A stretch of 64,000 nt of DNA, from assembly GCF_023954305.1 (NCBI RefSeq), contig NZ_JAMLIG010000001.1:310001-374000 (forward strand), written 5' to 3'. The notes under the pieces are model-generated. The model was given only the letters and a program-made list of their open reading frames with translations. It searched no databases and was not told the DNA's origin. Source of the DNA: Mesorhizobium sp. GTDB lineage: Bacteria; Pseudomonadota; Alphaproteobacteria; Rhizobiales; Rhizobiaceae. Shown piece after piece: positions 15,923 to 23,989 of the stretch. The translations under genes were made by a program, and so were the position numbers. The stretch's first letter is position 1, and every line of letters starts with the position of its first letter.

Positions 15923-16303
15923 GCCCGACCAGGCTTCGCGGAAGACCAAAGCGGTTATGATCATGGCGAGGGCAGCCTAGCTTCGGTCGGCTACGTCCGT
16001 CTCAAAATCGACAGCGCCGGCCGGATCGTCATCCCGGCTGATATGCGCGCGGCCATGCTTGTGGAGCGCGGCGACACCGTCACCGCACAGGTGGTGGAGG
16101 GAGAATTGAGGATTGTCTCCCGTGCCTTGATCATGCGCCGGATCGAAGAGGAAGCGTGGCGATTCAAGCGCACCCATCCCGATGCGAAATTCGAGGATGA
16201 TCTGGCAGAGATGAGGCGCGAAGACGTTCGGCTCGACGAAGACCGTTGGGCACGTGTCGACCGGGAGGCCGGGGCGGCGCGCGACGCGGCTTCGCGCGGC
16301 TGA
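15920..16303 (+). CDS. vapB: AbrB/VapB-type antitoxin 2
   Basis: A 127-residue antitoxin with an AbrB/SpoVT domain at about 30-75 (LKIDSAGRIVIPADMRAAMLVERGDTV, VVEGELRIVS in outline) and a charged C-terminal tail (HPDAKFEDDLAEMRREDVRLDEDRW) of the kind that wraps around VapC. Start ATG 15920 has TTGGAGAG upstream; a longer frame exists but has no ribosome site. Its stop overlaps the vapC2 start (TGATG). It is related to the antitoxin at 12491-12982 but lacks that protein's extra N-terminal domain. Confidence 0.88.
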   Translation: MARPGFAEDQSGYDHGEGSLASVGYVRLKIDSAGRIVIPADMRAAMLVERGDTVTAQVVEGELRIVSRALIMRRIEEEAWRFKRTHPDAKFEDDLAEMRREDVRLDEDRWARVDREAGAARDAASRG

Positions 16304-16683
16304 TGCCATACGTCATCGACGCCTCGGTCCTCATGGCCCTCCTTCGCCGCGAACCTGGCTGGGAAGCCGCCGAGGCTCGTGCCGAGGGCGCCATCATGTC
16401 AGCGGTCAATGCCAGCGAGGCACTGATGCGCAGCGTCGAGAAAGGCTTCACGGAAGCGACTGTCCTGCTTCTGGTCGCTGATCGGCAGATTGCAGTTGCA
16501 CCGTTCGATGCCGATCTTGCCGTTTCGACCGCGCGACTTCGGCCGGCTACGAAGCGGCTGGGTCTGTCCTTTGCCGATCGTGCCTGCATTGCCACCGCCC
16601 TCAGACTCGACGCAACAATCGTCACCGCTGACCGCGCCTGGGCAGGTCTCGACCTGCCCTGCGCGGTCGAACTGATCCGATAG
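16303..16683 (+). CDS. vapC: VapC-type PIN-domain ribonuclease toxin 2
   Basis: A 126-residue PIN-domain toxin with Asp6 (VIDASVLMAL), Glu39 (NASEALMRS), Asp92 (SFADRACIA) and Asp110 (TADRAW). The start overlaps the antitoxin stop by one base. The last 17 residues match VapC1 except for two. The stop is only seven bases ahead of the methylcrotonyl-CoA carboxylase beta gene, so the catabolic gene probably receives transcription from the toxin-antitoxin promoter. Predicted RNA cleavage is inhibited by the cognate VapB; the RNA target is unknown. Confidence 0.9.
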   Translation: MPYVIDASVLMALLRREPGWEAAEARAEGAIMSAVNASEALMRSVEKGFTEATVLLLVADRQIAVAPFDADLAVSTARLRPATKRLGLSFADRACIATALRLDATIVTADRAWAGLDLPCAVELIR

Positions 16684-16690
16684 GTCGCCC

Positions 16691-18298
16691 ATGCCCGTAC
16701 TTTCCTCTTCCGTCTCCCCCACCTCCGATACCTTCCGCGCCAATGCGGATAGGATGCGGAGCCTCGTCGCCGACATCGCCGCCAAGGCGGCGATCGTCGA
16801 GCGCGGCGGCCCTGAGGACCAGCGCGAGCGGCATGTCGCGCGCGGCAAGCTGTTGCCGCGCGAGCGTCTCGCGCAACTCCTCGACACGGCCGCCCCCTTC
16901 CTCGAGATCGGCCAGTTCGCGGCCTGGGACATGTACGGAGGCGAGATTGCGTCGGCCGGCATGATCGCGGGCATCGGCCGGATCGAAGGCCGCGAATGCA
17001 TGGTCGTCGTCAACGACGCCACCGTGAAGGGCGGTACCTATTACCCGCTGACGGTGAAGAAGCACCTGCGCGCGCAGGAGATCGCGCGCGAAAACAACCT
17101 GCCCTGCATCTACCTGGTCGATTCCGGCGGCGCCAACCTGCCCAACCAGGACGAGGTTTTTCCCGACCGCGAGCATTTCGGCCGCATCTTCTTCAACCAG
17201 GCCAATCTCTCGGCCGCCGGAATCCCGCAGATCGCCTGCGTCATGGGTTCTTGCACCGCAGGCGGTGCTTATGTGCCGGCGATGTCCGACGAGACGATCA
17301 TGGTGCGCAACCAGGCGACCATCTTCCTCGGCGGTCCGCCACTGGTGAAGGCCGCTACCGGCGAGGAGGTCTCGGCCGAGGATCTCGGCGGTGCCGAGGT
17401 CCACACCCGCCTCTCCGGCGTCGCCGACCATTACGCGACCGACGACGCGCACGCGCTCGCCATCACTCGGCGGATCGTGAGAAACCTGAATCGGAAGAAA
17501 GCGATAAGCCTCTCGCTTGAGAAACCGAGTCCGCCGCTTCACGCACCGGAGGAGATCTACGGCATCGTGCCTCAGGACACGCGCCAGCCCTACGACGTGC
17601 GCGAGATCATCGCCCGCATCGTCGACGGGTCAGAGCTCGACGAGTTCAAGGCGAATTACGGCACGACGCTGGTCACCGGCTTCGCGCGCATCCACGGCCT
17701 GCCGGTCGGGATCATCGCCAACAATGGCGTGCTGTTTTCCGAGAGCGCGCTCAAGGGCGCCCATTTCATCGAGCTGTGCACGCAGCGCAAGATCCCGCTG
17801 GTCTTCCTGCAGAACATCACCGGCTTCATGGTCGGGCGTAAATACGAGGCCGGCGGGATCGCCAAGGACGGCGCCAAGCTGGTGACGGCCGTCGCTACCG
17901 CAAAAGTGCCGAAGGTCACGATGATCATCGGCGGCTCGTTCGGCGCCGGCAATTACGGCATGTGCGGCCGCGCCTACTCTCCCCGTTTCCTGTGGATGTG
18001 GCCCAACGCACGCATCTCGGTAATGGGCGGCGAACAGGCCGCCACCGTGCTGGCGCTGGTGCGGCGCGAAGGCATCGAGCGCAAGGGCGGCTCATGGAGC
18101 ACCGAGGAGGAAGCCGCCTTCCGCGCCCCGATCCTCGAGAAATACGAGCGCGAAGGCCACCCGCTCTACTCTTCCGCCCGTCTGTGGGACGACGGCATCA
18201 TCGACCCGGCGAAGACGCGCGAGGTGCTGGCGCTCAGCCTGAGCGCGGCATTGAATGCGGAGATGGAGGAGACGAAAGTGGGCGTGTTCAGGATGTGA
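16691..18298 (+). CDS. liuB: methylcrotonyl-CoA carboxylase, carboxyltransferase (beta) subunit
   Basis: A 535-residue carboxyltransferase that moves CO2 from biotin to 3-methylcrotonyl-CoA, giving 3-methylglutaconyl-CoA. Family motifs: ARGKLLPRERLAQLLD, IYLVDSGGANLPNQDEVFPDREHFGRIF in part, MGSCTAGGAYVPAMSDE, FLGGPPLVKAATGEEVSAEDLGGAEVH, FLQNITGFMVGRKYEAGGIAKDGAK. The length and the GANLPNQ signature fit MccB/LiuB rather than propionyl-CoA carboxylase. It starts seven bases after vapC2, without its own obvious promoter. The partner alpha subunit is 3.7 kb downstream (22016-23953) rather than adjacent. Confidence 0.93.
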   Translation: MPVLSSSVSPTSDTFRANADRMRSLVADIAAKAAIVERGGPEDQRERHVARGKLLPRERLAQLLDTAAPFLEIGQFAAWDMYGGEIASAGMIAGIGRIEGRECMVVVNDATVKGGTYYPLTVKKHLRAQEIARENNLPCIYLVDSGGANLPNQDEVFPDREHFGRIFFNQANLSAAGIPQIACVMGSCTAGGAYVPAMSDETIMVRNQATIFLGGPPLVKAATGEEVSAEDLGGAEVHTRLSGVADHYATDDAHALAITRRIVRNLNRKKAISLSLEKPSPPLHAPEEIYGIVPQDTRQPYDVREIIARIVDGSELDEFKANYGTTLVTGFARIHGLPVGIIANNGVLFSESALKGAHFIELCTQRKIPLVFLQNITGFMVGRKYEAGGIAKDGAKLVTAVATAKVPKVTMIIGGSFGAGNYGMCGRAYSPRFLWMWPNARISVMGGEQAATVLALVRREGIERKGGSWSTEEEAAFRAPILEKYEREGHPLYSSARLWDDGIIDPAKTREVLALSLSAALNAEMEETKVGVFRM

Positions 18299-18321
18299 AA
18301 AGGACGATTTTGGGGTCACCT

Positions 18322-18759
18322 ATGGCCAAGACTTCGATCTCGCTTTTTCTCTTGGGTGCGGCTCTCTCCGCCGTTGCAGTCTGGCCAGCTGCCGCTCAAG
18401 CCGAGATAGCGACAGAGCTGCAGACGCTGAAAGCAGAAATCGTATCGGTGACTGTCAAATCTCTCCCGCCTGCATGGACCGGCGGAGAGACTGGGCTTTC
18501 GCTTGTGTTCTCCATGACGACAAAGCTAGAGGCGTCTCTCAACGAATTGGAGCAAGAGCAAAGGGATGCTGCGAAGTCGATCTGCCACAAGGTGGGCATT
18601 AGTCTTGTTGCACTGAACAGGCCTAAGCCCGGTCTAGAGAGGCTCCGATTCTTGGTCGTCGAGATGAAGCGCAATCTGCTCGCTCTAGGCCCGATTCAGA
18701 GCAACGCGACCTTAGGTCTTGTCTTCGATGCAACCAACGACTGCGTGGAAATGCGCTAG
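18322..18759 (+). CDS. secreted protein of unknown function
   Basis: A 145-residue protein with a clear signal peptide (MAKTSISLFLLGAALSAVAVWPAAAQA). The mature part is mostly helical, with two cysteines (SICHKVG and TNDCVEMR) that could form a disulfide. I recognise no family. Start ATG 18322 follows TTGGGG; a GTG at 18295 in the same frame would add nine residues and overlap the liuB end. Base composition is A+T-richer than the flanking liuB, a hint of later acquisition. Periplasmic location is inferred. Confidence 0.65.
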   Translation: MAKTSISLFLLGAALSAVAVWPAAAQAEIATELQTLKAEIVSVTVKSLPPAWTGGETGLSLVFSMTTKLEASLNELEQEQRDAAKSICHKVGISLVALNRPKPGLERLRFLVVEMKRNLLALGPIQSNATLGLVFDATNDCVEMR

Positions 18760-18795
18760 CGCGAGTTGTCTAAAGCACACCACCGGGAGGCTAAA

Positions 18796-19149
18796 ATGCC
18801 AGCCCACCGCATCTACAGGATGAGCTTTGCCAGCGTTTATCCCCACTACGTCGCCAAGGCGGAGAAGAAGGGGCGCACCAAGGCCGAGGTCGACGAGATT
18901 ATCTGCTGGCTCACCGGCTACGGCGCGAGCGACCTCGCAACCATCCTGGACGACAAGACGGATTTCGAGACGTTCTTCGGGCAAGCCCCTCGCCTCAATC
19001 CGGCCCGAGCGACGATCAAAGGCCTGATCTGCGGCGTCCGCGTCGAAGAGATCGAGGAGCCGCTGATGCGCGAGATACGCTATCTCGACAAGCTCATCGA
19101 CGAACTGGCGAAGGGCAAGGCGATGGAGAAGATCCTGCGGGCCGGGTAA
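18796..19149 (+). CDS. DUF2200 family protein
   Basis: A 117-residue soluble protein of the DUF2200 family, recognisable from RIYRMSFASVYPHYVAKAEKKGRTKAEVDEII (in outline), TDFETFFGQAP and EEPLMREIRYLDKLIDELAKGKAMEKIL. The family is widespread and has no established function. ATG 18796 is preceded by GGGAGG. It follows the secreted unknown protein by 36 bases, so they may share a transcript. Confidence 0.85.
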   Translation: MPAHRIYRMSFASVYPHYVAKAEKKGRTKAEVDEIICWLTGYGASDLATILDDKTDFETFFGQAPRLNPARATIKGLICGVRVEEIEEPLMREIRYLDKLIDELAKGKAMEKILRAG

Positions 19150-19240
19150 CGCAGTCGCCAGGCGACGCTCGCGATCCAACAGCTCCTTCAGCTGCGCCGA
19201 ACCCCGATATGGACCCGGCGCAGCGTTGGCGCGTTCGCGG

Positions 19241-20215
19241 TCAGGCCTCGGCGACCGTCCCGCGGGTGCGCCAGAGCGAATAGCCGATGCCGGCTGCGAG
19301 TATGGCGAAGGTGACGCCGAGCGACCATTCGGGCGGGAATTTCGTCCAGCCGAACAGATCGGCGACGAAAATCTTCGAGCCGATGAAGACGAGCAGCACC
19401 GCGAGCGCCTGCTTCAGATAGGCGAAGCGGTGGATGATCGCCGCCAGCGCGAAATAGAGCGCCCTCAGTCCGAGGATGGCGAAGATGTTCGACGTGTAGA
19501 CGATGAACGGATCCGTCGTGATCGCGAAGATCGCCGGCACCGAGTCCACCGCGAAGATCACGTCGGCCGCCTCGATCGTCACCAGCGCCAGGAAGAGCGG
19601 CGTCGCGAAGGTCGCCATCCGGCCCGCCGCGTCCGGCTGGCGCACGAAGAAGGCCTCGCCGTGGATCTGGTCGGTCACCTTGAAGCGCCGGCGCACGAAG
19701 CGCAGCAGCGGGTTCGCCGACAGGTCCATCTCGTGATCGCTCCACCACAGCATCTTGAAGCCGGTGGCGATCAGGAAGGCGGCGAAAACGTAGAGCACCC
19801 AGCCATACTGCGCGACGAGGGTCGCCCCGAGCCCGATCATGATGGCGCGCAGTACGATCACCCCAAGGATGCCCCAGAACAGGACCCGGTGCTGATATTG
19901 CCGCGGCACCGCGAAGAAGGCGAAGATCATCGCGATGACGAAGATGTTGTCCATCGCCAGGCTTTTCTCGACGACGAAGCCCGTCAGATATTCGATCCCG
20001 GCCTGCTGGCCGATCTGCCACCAGACATAGAAGCCGAAGGCGAGGCCGACGGTTATGTAGAAGGAGGACAGCGCGAGGCTCTCACGAACCCCGATTTCGC
20101 GCGCGCCGCGATGGAAAACACCCAGATCGAGCGCAAGAAGCAGGACGACCAGTCCCATGAAGCCGAGCCACATCCACAGCGGCTGGCCGAGCAAATCTAC
20201 CAACAGGAATTGCAT
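19241..20215 (-). CDS. TerC/Alx family integral membrane protein
   Basis: A 324-residue polytopic protein with about eight or nine transmembrane segments. Family motifs: EKSLAMDNIFVIAMIFAFF, HRVLFWGILGVIVLRAIMI, LALVTIEAADVIFAVDSVPAIFAITTDPFIVYTSNIFAILGLRALYF in pieces. The acidic residues in the DN and EAADVIFAVDS motifs lie in the predicted ion path. Relatives export Mn2+ or relate to tellurite resistance. ATG 20215 is chosen because AGGGGAG precedes it; an earlier in-frame ATG (20233) lies within the leader hairpin. The leader may sequester the ribosome site. Confidence 0.88.
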   Translation of the reverse strand: MQFLLVDLLGQPLWMWLGFMGLVVLLLALDLGVFHRGAREIGVRESLALSSFYITVGLAFGFYVWWQIGQQAGIEYLTGFVVEKSLAMDNIFVIAMIFAFFAVPRQYQHRVLFWGILGVIVLRAIMIGLGATLVAQYGWVLYVFAAFLIATGFKMLWWSDHEMDLSANPLLRFVRRRFKVTDQIHGEAFFVRQPDAAGRMATFATPLFLALVTIEAADVIFAVDSVPAIFAITTDPFIVYTSNIFAILGLRALYFALAAIIHRFAYLKQALAVLLVFIGSKIFVADLFGWTKFPPEWSLGVTFAILAAGIGYSLWRTRGTVAEA

Positions 20216-20562
20216 GGTTCTCCCCTTGTCCAAAGGGGGAAAACCCGAGCGGGTGCGCAGCGCACTGACGAGCCCAGACCCAGCATCGAGCTTTCCCGAT
20301 GCGGTCCGACATCACGAGGACATCTCGTCAGAGGGGCCCGGTCCGCGCGAGGCTAGATGGGAGGCCATGGGCGACCGGTCAAGGGCGAGTTGCTGATTTG
20401 TGTCGCAATGCAAACCGCAATTCCACCGGTCCATCGCGGTAGGCATCGCGGCCATTGGCGGGAAACCCGCGCGGGCCAGCCCTTGCATCCCCTCGAGCGC
20501 GGAATACCTATAGGATGACAGCGCCATTCCCGCTTCACCTGTCGCGCCTCGGAAGAACTACG
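20216..20562. other. divergent intergenic region with structured leader of the TerC gene
   Basis: On the minus strand the TerC ribosome site lies in a stem, CCCCTT (complement of 20233-20238) with AAGGGG (complement of 20222-20227), loop TGGAC. Further upstream is GCATCG-GGAAAGCT-CGATGC. I could not find the conserved core of the manganese (yybP-ykoY) riboswitch. Nothing else is obvious in this 350-base gap. Confidence 0.45.
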
Positions 20563-21477
20563 ATGCCGAAATCCACCATCCGTCCCTCCGTCGTGGCGCT
20601 GCGCGCCCGCGTTCCCGACGATGCCTTCACAGCCGGCGTGCTCGGCACCGAACGCGAAGGGTCCGGCGTCGTCATCAACGAGGACGGACTGGTGCTCACC
20701 ATCGGCTACCTGATCACCGAGGCCGACGAGGTCTGGATCACGCGGCATGACGGGCGCGTCGTGCCCGGCCACGCGCTCGCCGTCGACCAGGAGACCGGTT
20801 TCGGCCTGGTCAAGGCACTGGGTTCGCTCGACCTGCCGCCGCTGCCGTTCGGCAACTCCGACAGCGCCCAGGTCGGAACCAGGATCACGCTCGCCGACGG
20901 GATCGGCCAGGCGGTCGAGGGCGAGGTTGTCGCCCGGCAGGAATTCGCCGGCTATTGGGAATACCTGCTCGACAATGCGATCTTCACCGCGCCTGCACAT
21001 CCGTCCTGGGGCGGCGCCGCACTTGTCGGCGAGGACGGCCGCCTCGTCGGCGTCGGCTCGCTCAGACTCGAGATGATACGGGACGGCGCGGTGGGCGCGA
21101 TCAACATGTCGGTACCGATCGATCTCCTGAAGCCCATTCTCGACGACCTCGTCCGCCGCGGGCGGACGCCGGCGCCGCCGAGACCATGGCTCGGCGCCTA
21201 TGCGGCCGAGCGCAACGGCGCAGTCGTGGTGATAAGCATCGCCGACGGTGGACCCGCCGATGCCGCGGGCCTTCGCCAGGGCGACGTGATCGCCGAACTG
21301 CGCGACAAGGAGGTCACCGGCCTTGCCGACTTCTACAGGACGCTGTGGTCGAGCGGCCCGGTCGGCACCGAGATGCCCTTGCGCATCGTACGCGGCGGAC
21401 GCGAGAACTGGCTCAAGGTCCGCTCCGGCGACCGCGCGGCGCTGCTCAGGCAGGGCCGCGGCCAGGCGCGCCAGTGA
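20563..21477 (+). CDS. HtrA/DegP-like protein with degenerate catalytic triad and PDZ domain
   Basis: A 304-residue protein with a trypsin-like HtrA domain (about 10-185) and one PDZ domain (about 195-290, PWLGAY...GPADAAGLRQGDVIAEL). All three catalytic positions appear replaced: the His of LTNNHV is Tyr49 (LTIGYLI), the Asp of TDLAL is Gly79 (ETGFGLV), and the Ser of GNSGGP is Trp149 (PSWGGA, with Ser148 next to it). It has no signal peptide, unlike DegP at 49943-51499, so it is probably cytosolic. Start ATG 20563 follows GGAAGAA. It is likely a binding or scaffold protein rather than a protease. Confidence 0.8.
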   Translation: MPKSTIRPSVVALRARVPDDAFTAGVLGTEREGSGVVINEDGLVLTIGYLITEADEVWITRHDGRVVPGHALAVDQETGFGLVKALGSLDLPPLPFGNSDSAQVGTRITLADGIGQAVEGEVVARQEFAGYWEYLLDNAIFTAPAHPSWGGAALVGEDGRLVGVGSLRLEMIRDGAVGAINMSVPIDLLKPILDDLVRRGRTPAPPRPWLGAYAAERNGAVVVISIADGGPADAAGLRQGDVIAELRDKEVTGLADFYRTLWSSGPVGTEMPLRIVRGGRENWLKVRSGDRAALLRQGRGQARQ

Positions 21478-21546
21478 CGCGGCCCCTTAGGCGCCCTCCC
21501 GGCGTCCGTACTGGAGCGGAAGGCGTCGCCAACCCAGGCGCGCGCC

Positions 21547-21867
21547 TAGAGCCATGTCTGATCAGGTTGAACCAGTTCTGTTTCTCCGATGGCGGGGCGA
21601 TCCGCCAGGGTCCGCAGGACGGTGCAGGCCGTGCCGGTGGCACGGCCAAATCCGCCTGACGGTGAGGTGGACCAGCAATCGATCCAGGGGATCGATTGCC
21701 CACCGAACGGCGCCCGCCAGCGGAAAACCCCGTCGGTTTGCCTTCGGCAAAACCGACCATCCGAAGTTGCCGGTCGTCCTTTCCCGCTGCGCAGCAGCGG
21801 GGGCGACCGGCGGGCCGGGTGAATTCGGGCCAAGCTCGAGGTCTTCGGACTTGGCCGTGCCACCAGC
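21547..21867. mobile_element. MITE-like palindromic element, one end missing
   Basis: Begins TAGAGCCATGTCTGATCAGG and follows, in reverse orientation, the element at 49516-49788 through CAGTTCTGTTTC, GGCGATCCGCCAG, GGTGGCACGGCC and GGGTGAATTCGGGCCAA to GGCCGTGCCACCAGC. It has an added stretch full of hairpins (for example CCCGCTGC-GCA-GCAGCGGG) and lacks the second terminal repeat. No gene lies in 21478-22015. Confidence 0.75.
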
Positions 21868-22015
21868 CACCCCAATACAGGGGAAGCCTGCACTGGGTGA
21901 AGCTGGTGCCGTGGAACGAGCGCGCCAGGCGGCTGGTGCCATTCCTCCATGCGGGCGCATGGCCTTCGTCGCGAAGACCCTTCATATCCGCGCGCAACGC
22001 GGATAAGGATCGGTC

Positions 22016-23953
22016 ATGTTCTCGAAAATCCTGATCGCCAACCGCGGCGAAATCGCCTGCCGCATCATCCGCACCGCCCGCCGCATGGGCATCGCCACGG
22101 TCGCCGTCCATTCCGACGCCGACGCCGGCGCCCTGTTCGTGCGCGAGGCCGACGAGGCGGTGCGGATCGGCCCGCCGCCGGTCGGCGAGAGCTATCTGCG
22201 GGGCGACCGCGTCGTCGAGGCGGCTCTTGCCACGGGCGCCCAGGCGATCCATCCGGGCTACGGCTTCCTGTCCGAGAATCCCGGCTTCGTCGATCAGGTC
22301 ACTGCGGCGGGGCTGGTCTTCATCGGGCCTTCTGCCGCATCGATCCGCGCCATGGGGCTGAAGGACGCGGCCAAGGCGCTGATGGAGAAAGCCGGCGTGC
22401 CGGTGGTGCCCGGCTATCACGGCTCGGGCCAGGCGCTGGTGCTTCTGGCCGGCAAGGCCAGGGAGATCGGCTATCCGGTGCTGATCAAGGCGCGGGCCGG
22501 CGGCGGCGGCAAGGGCATGCGCAGGGTCGAACATCCCGACGATTTCGCCGACGCGCTGGCCTCGGCCAAACGCGAGGCCAAGTCGGCCTTCGGCGATGAG
22601 GCGGTGCTGATCGAGAAATATGTCGAGAAGCCGCGCCACATCGAGGTACAGGTGTTCGGCGACAATCACGGCAATGCCGTCCACCTCTTCGAGCGCGACT
22701 GCTCGGCCCAGCGCCGCCACCAGAAGGTGATCGAGGAGGCCCCTGCCCCCGGCATGACCGAAGAGATGCGCGCCGCGATGACCGATGCGGCCGTCAAGGC
22801 TGCGAAGGCAATCGGCTATTCCGGCGCCGGCACGATCGAGTTCATCGTCGACGCATCTGAAGGGCTGAGGCCGGACCGCTTCTGGTTCATGGAGATGAAC
22901 ACCCGCCTGCAGGTCGAACATCCGGTGACGGAAATGGTCACCGGTCTCGATCTGGTCGAATGGCAGCTGCGCGTGGCCGCGGGCGAAAAGCTGCCGCTGT
23001 CGCAAAACGAAATCCGCCTGTCCGGCCACGCCTTCGAGGCGCGCATCTATGCCGAGGACCCGACGCGCGATTTCCTGCCGGCGATCGGCACGCTGCATCA
23101 TTTGAAGTTTCCGGCCTCCGGCGCGGAAGGGACCGCGATCCGCATCGAGACGGGCGTGCGCCAGGGCGATGCGATTTCGCCCTTCTACGATCCGATGATC
23201 GCCAAGCTCGTGGTCCATGCCGGAGATCGCAATGCGGCGCTCGACGCGCTTGCGGACTCGCTGGGGCGCACCGAAATCGCCGGCTCGACCGTCAACACAG
23301 CCTTCCTGACGGCGCTCGCACGGGATACGGACTTCGCCGCCGGCGACGTCGACACCGGCCTGATTGCGCGAAAGCAGGCGGAATTGACCGCGGTCCCGCC
23401 CGCCTCGGCGGCGGCGATCGCTGCCGCGGCATTGGCGGCATCCGGCGCGCGCTTGTCTCCGGCCGGCGCCGATCCGTGGGACGCGCTGGCAGGCTACGCC
23501 CACTGGAGCCCCGTCAAGCGTCAGGTAAGGCTCGCTCTCGGTGAGTTCGAGGCAACCATCGCCATCTCCGCCAAAAGCGGACGGCTCGCGGTGGAGGTCG
23601 ACGGCGTGGAGCGTCCAGTCCCGGCCGCGGCGCGCGTCGCGGTCTGGCCCGGACATGTCACGGTGTTCGAAGGTGCGGTCGCGCACAGTTTCAAGGTGCC
23701 CGATCCCTTCGCGGACGCCGCGGACGCGGCCGCCGGCACCGGCAACCTGCGCGCCCCGATGCCCGGCCTGGTCAAGGTCGTCAGGGCAAGTGCGGGTGAA
23801 CACGTCAGCAAGGGGCAGGCGCTGCTGGTGCTGGAGGCGATGAAGATGGAGCACACCATCGCCGCCCCCCACGACGGCGAGATCGCCGAGATCGTCGCCG
23901 AGGGACGGCAGGTCACCGACGGAACGGTTCTGGTGCGATTCGTCGAGACCTGA
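22016..23953 (+). CDS. liuD: methylcrotonyl-CoA carboxylase, biotin (alpha) subunit
   Basis: A 645-residue biotin-dependent subunit. N-terminal biotin carboxylase: KILIANRGEIACRIIRTARRMG, HPGYGFLSENPGF, ATP-grasp loop KARAGGGGKGMR, EVQVFGDNHGNAVHLFERDCS in outline and EMNTRLQVEHPVTE. The C-terminal biotinyl domain carries EAMKMEHT with the biotin lysine at 610. It uses ATP and bicarbonate to carboxylate biotin for the LiuB partner (16691-18298) in leucine breakdown. AAGGATC lies just ahead of ATG 22016. Separation from liuB by 3.7 kb of unrelated genes is unusual, since they are normally adjacent. Confidence 0.93.
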   Translation: MFSKILIANRGEIACRIIRTARRMGIATVAVHSDADAGALFVREADEAVRIGPPPVGESYLRGDRVVEAALATGAQAIHPGYGFLSENPGFVDQVTAAGLVFIGPSAASIRAMGLKDAAKALMEKAGVPVVPGYHGSGQALVLLAGKAREIGYPVLIKARAGGGGKGMRRVEHPDDFADALASAKREAKSAFGDEAVLIEKYVEKPRHIEVQVFGDNHGNAVHLFERDCSAQRRHQKVIEEAPAPGMTEEMRAAMTDAAVKAAKAIGYSGAGTIEFIVDASEGLRPDRFWFMEMNTRLQVEHPVTEMVTGLDLVEWQLRVAAGEKLPLSQNEIRLSGHAFEARIYAEDPTRDFLPAIGTLHHLKFPASGAEGTAIRIETGVRQGDAISPFYDPMIAKLVVHAGDRNAALDALADSLGRTEIAGSTVNTAFLTALARDTDFAAGDVDTGLIARKQAELTAVPPASAAAIAAAALAASGARLSPAGADPWDALAGYAHWSPVKRQVRLALGEFEATIAISAKSGRLAVEVDGVERPVPAAARVAVWPGHVTVFEGAVAHSFKVPDPFADAADAAAGTGNLRAPMPGLVKVVRASAGEHVSKGQALLVLEAMKMEHTIAAPHDGEIAEIVAEGRQVTDGTVLVRFVET

Positions 23954-23989
23954 TTGCGCACCGCGGCAGGCACTGTTAGCAGTCGCAGC

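Noticed and set aside
20216..20350. yybP-ykoY (manganese) riboswitch upstream of the TerC gene
   Set aside because: The context is right and hairpins are present, but I could not find the conserved core motifs; kept only as a leader-structure observation.
20563..21477. Active DegP-type protease
   Set aside because: None of the three catalytic residues is at its place and no signal peptide is present.
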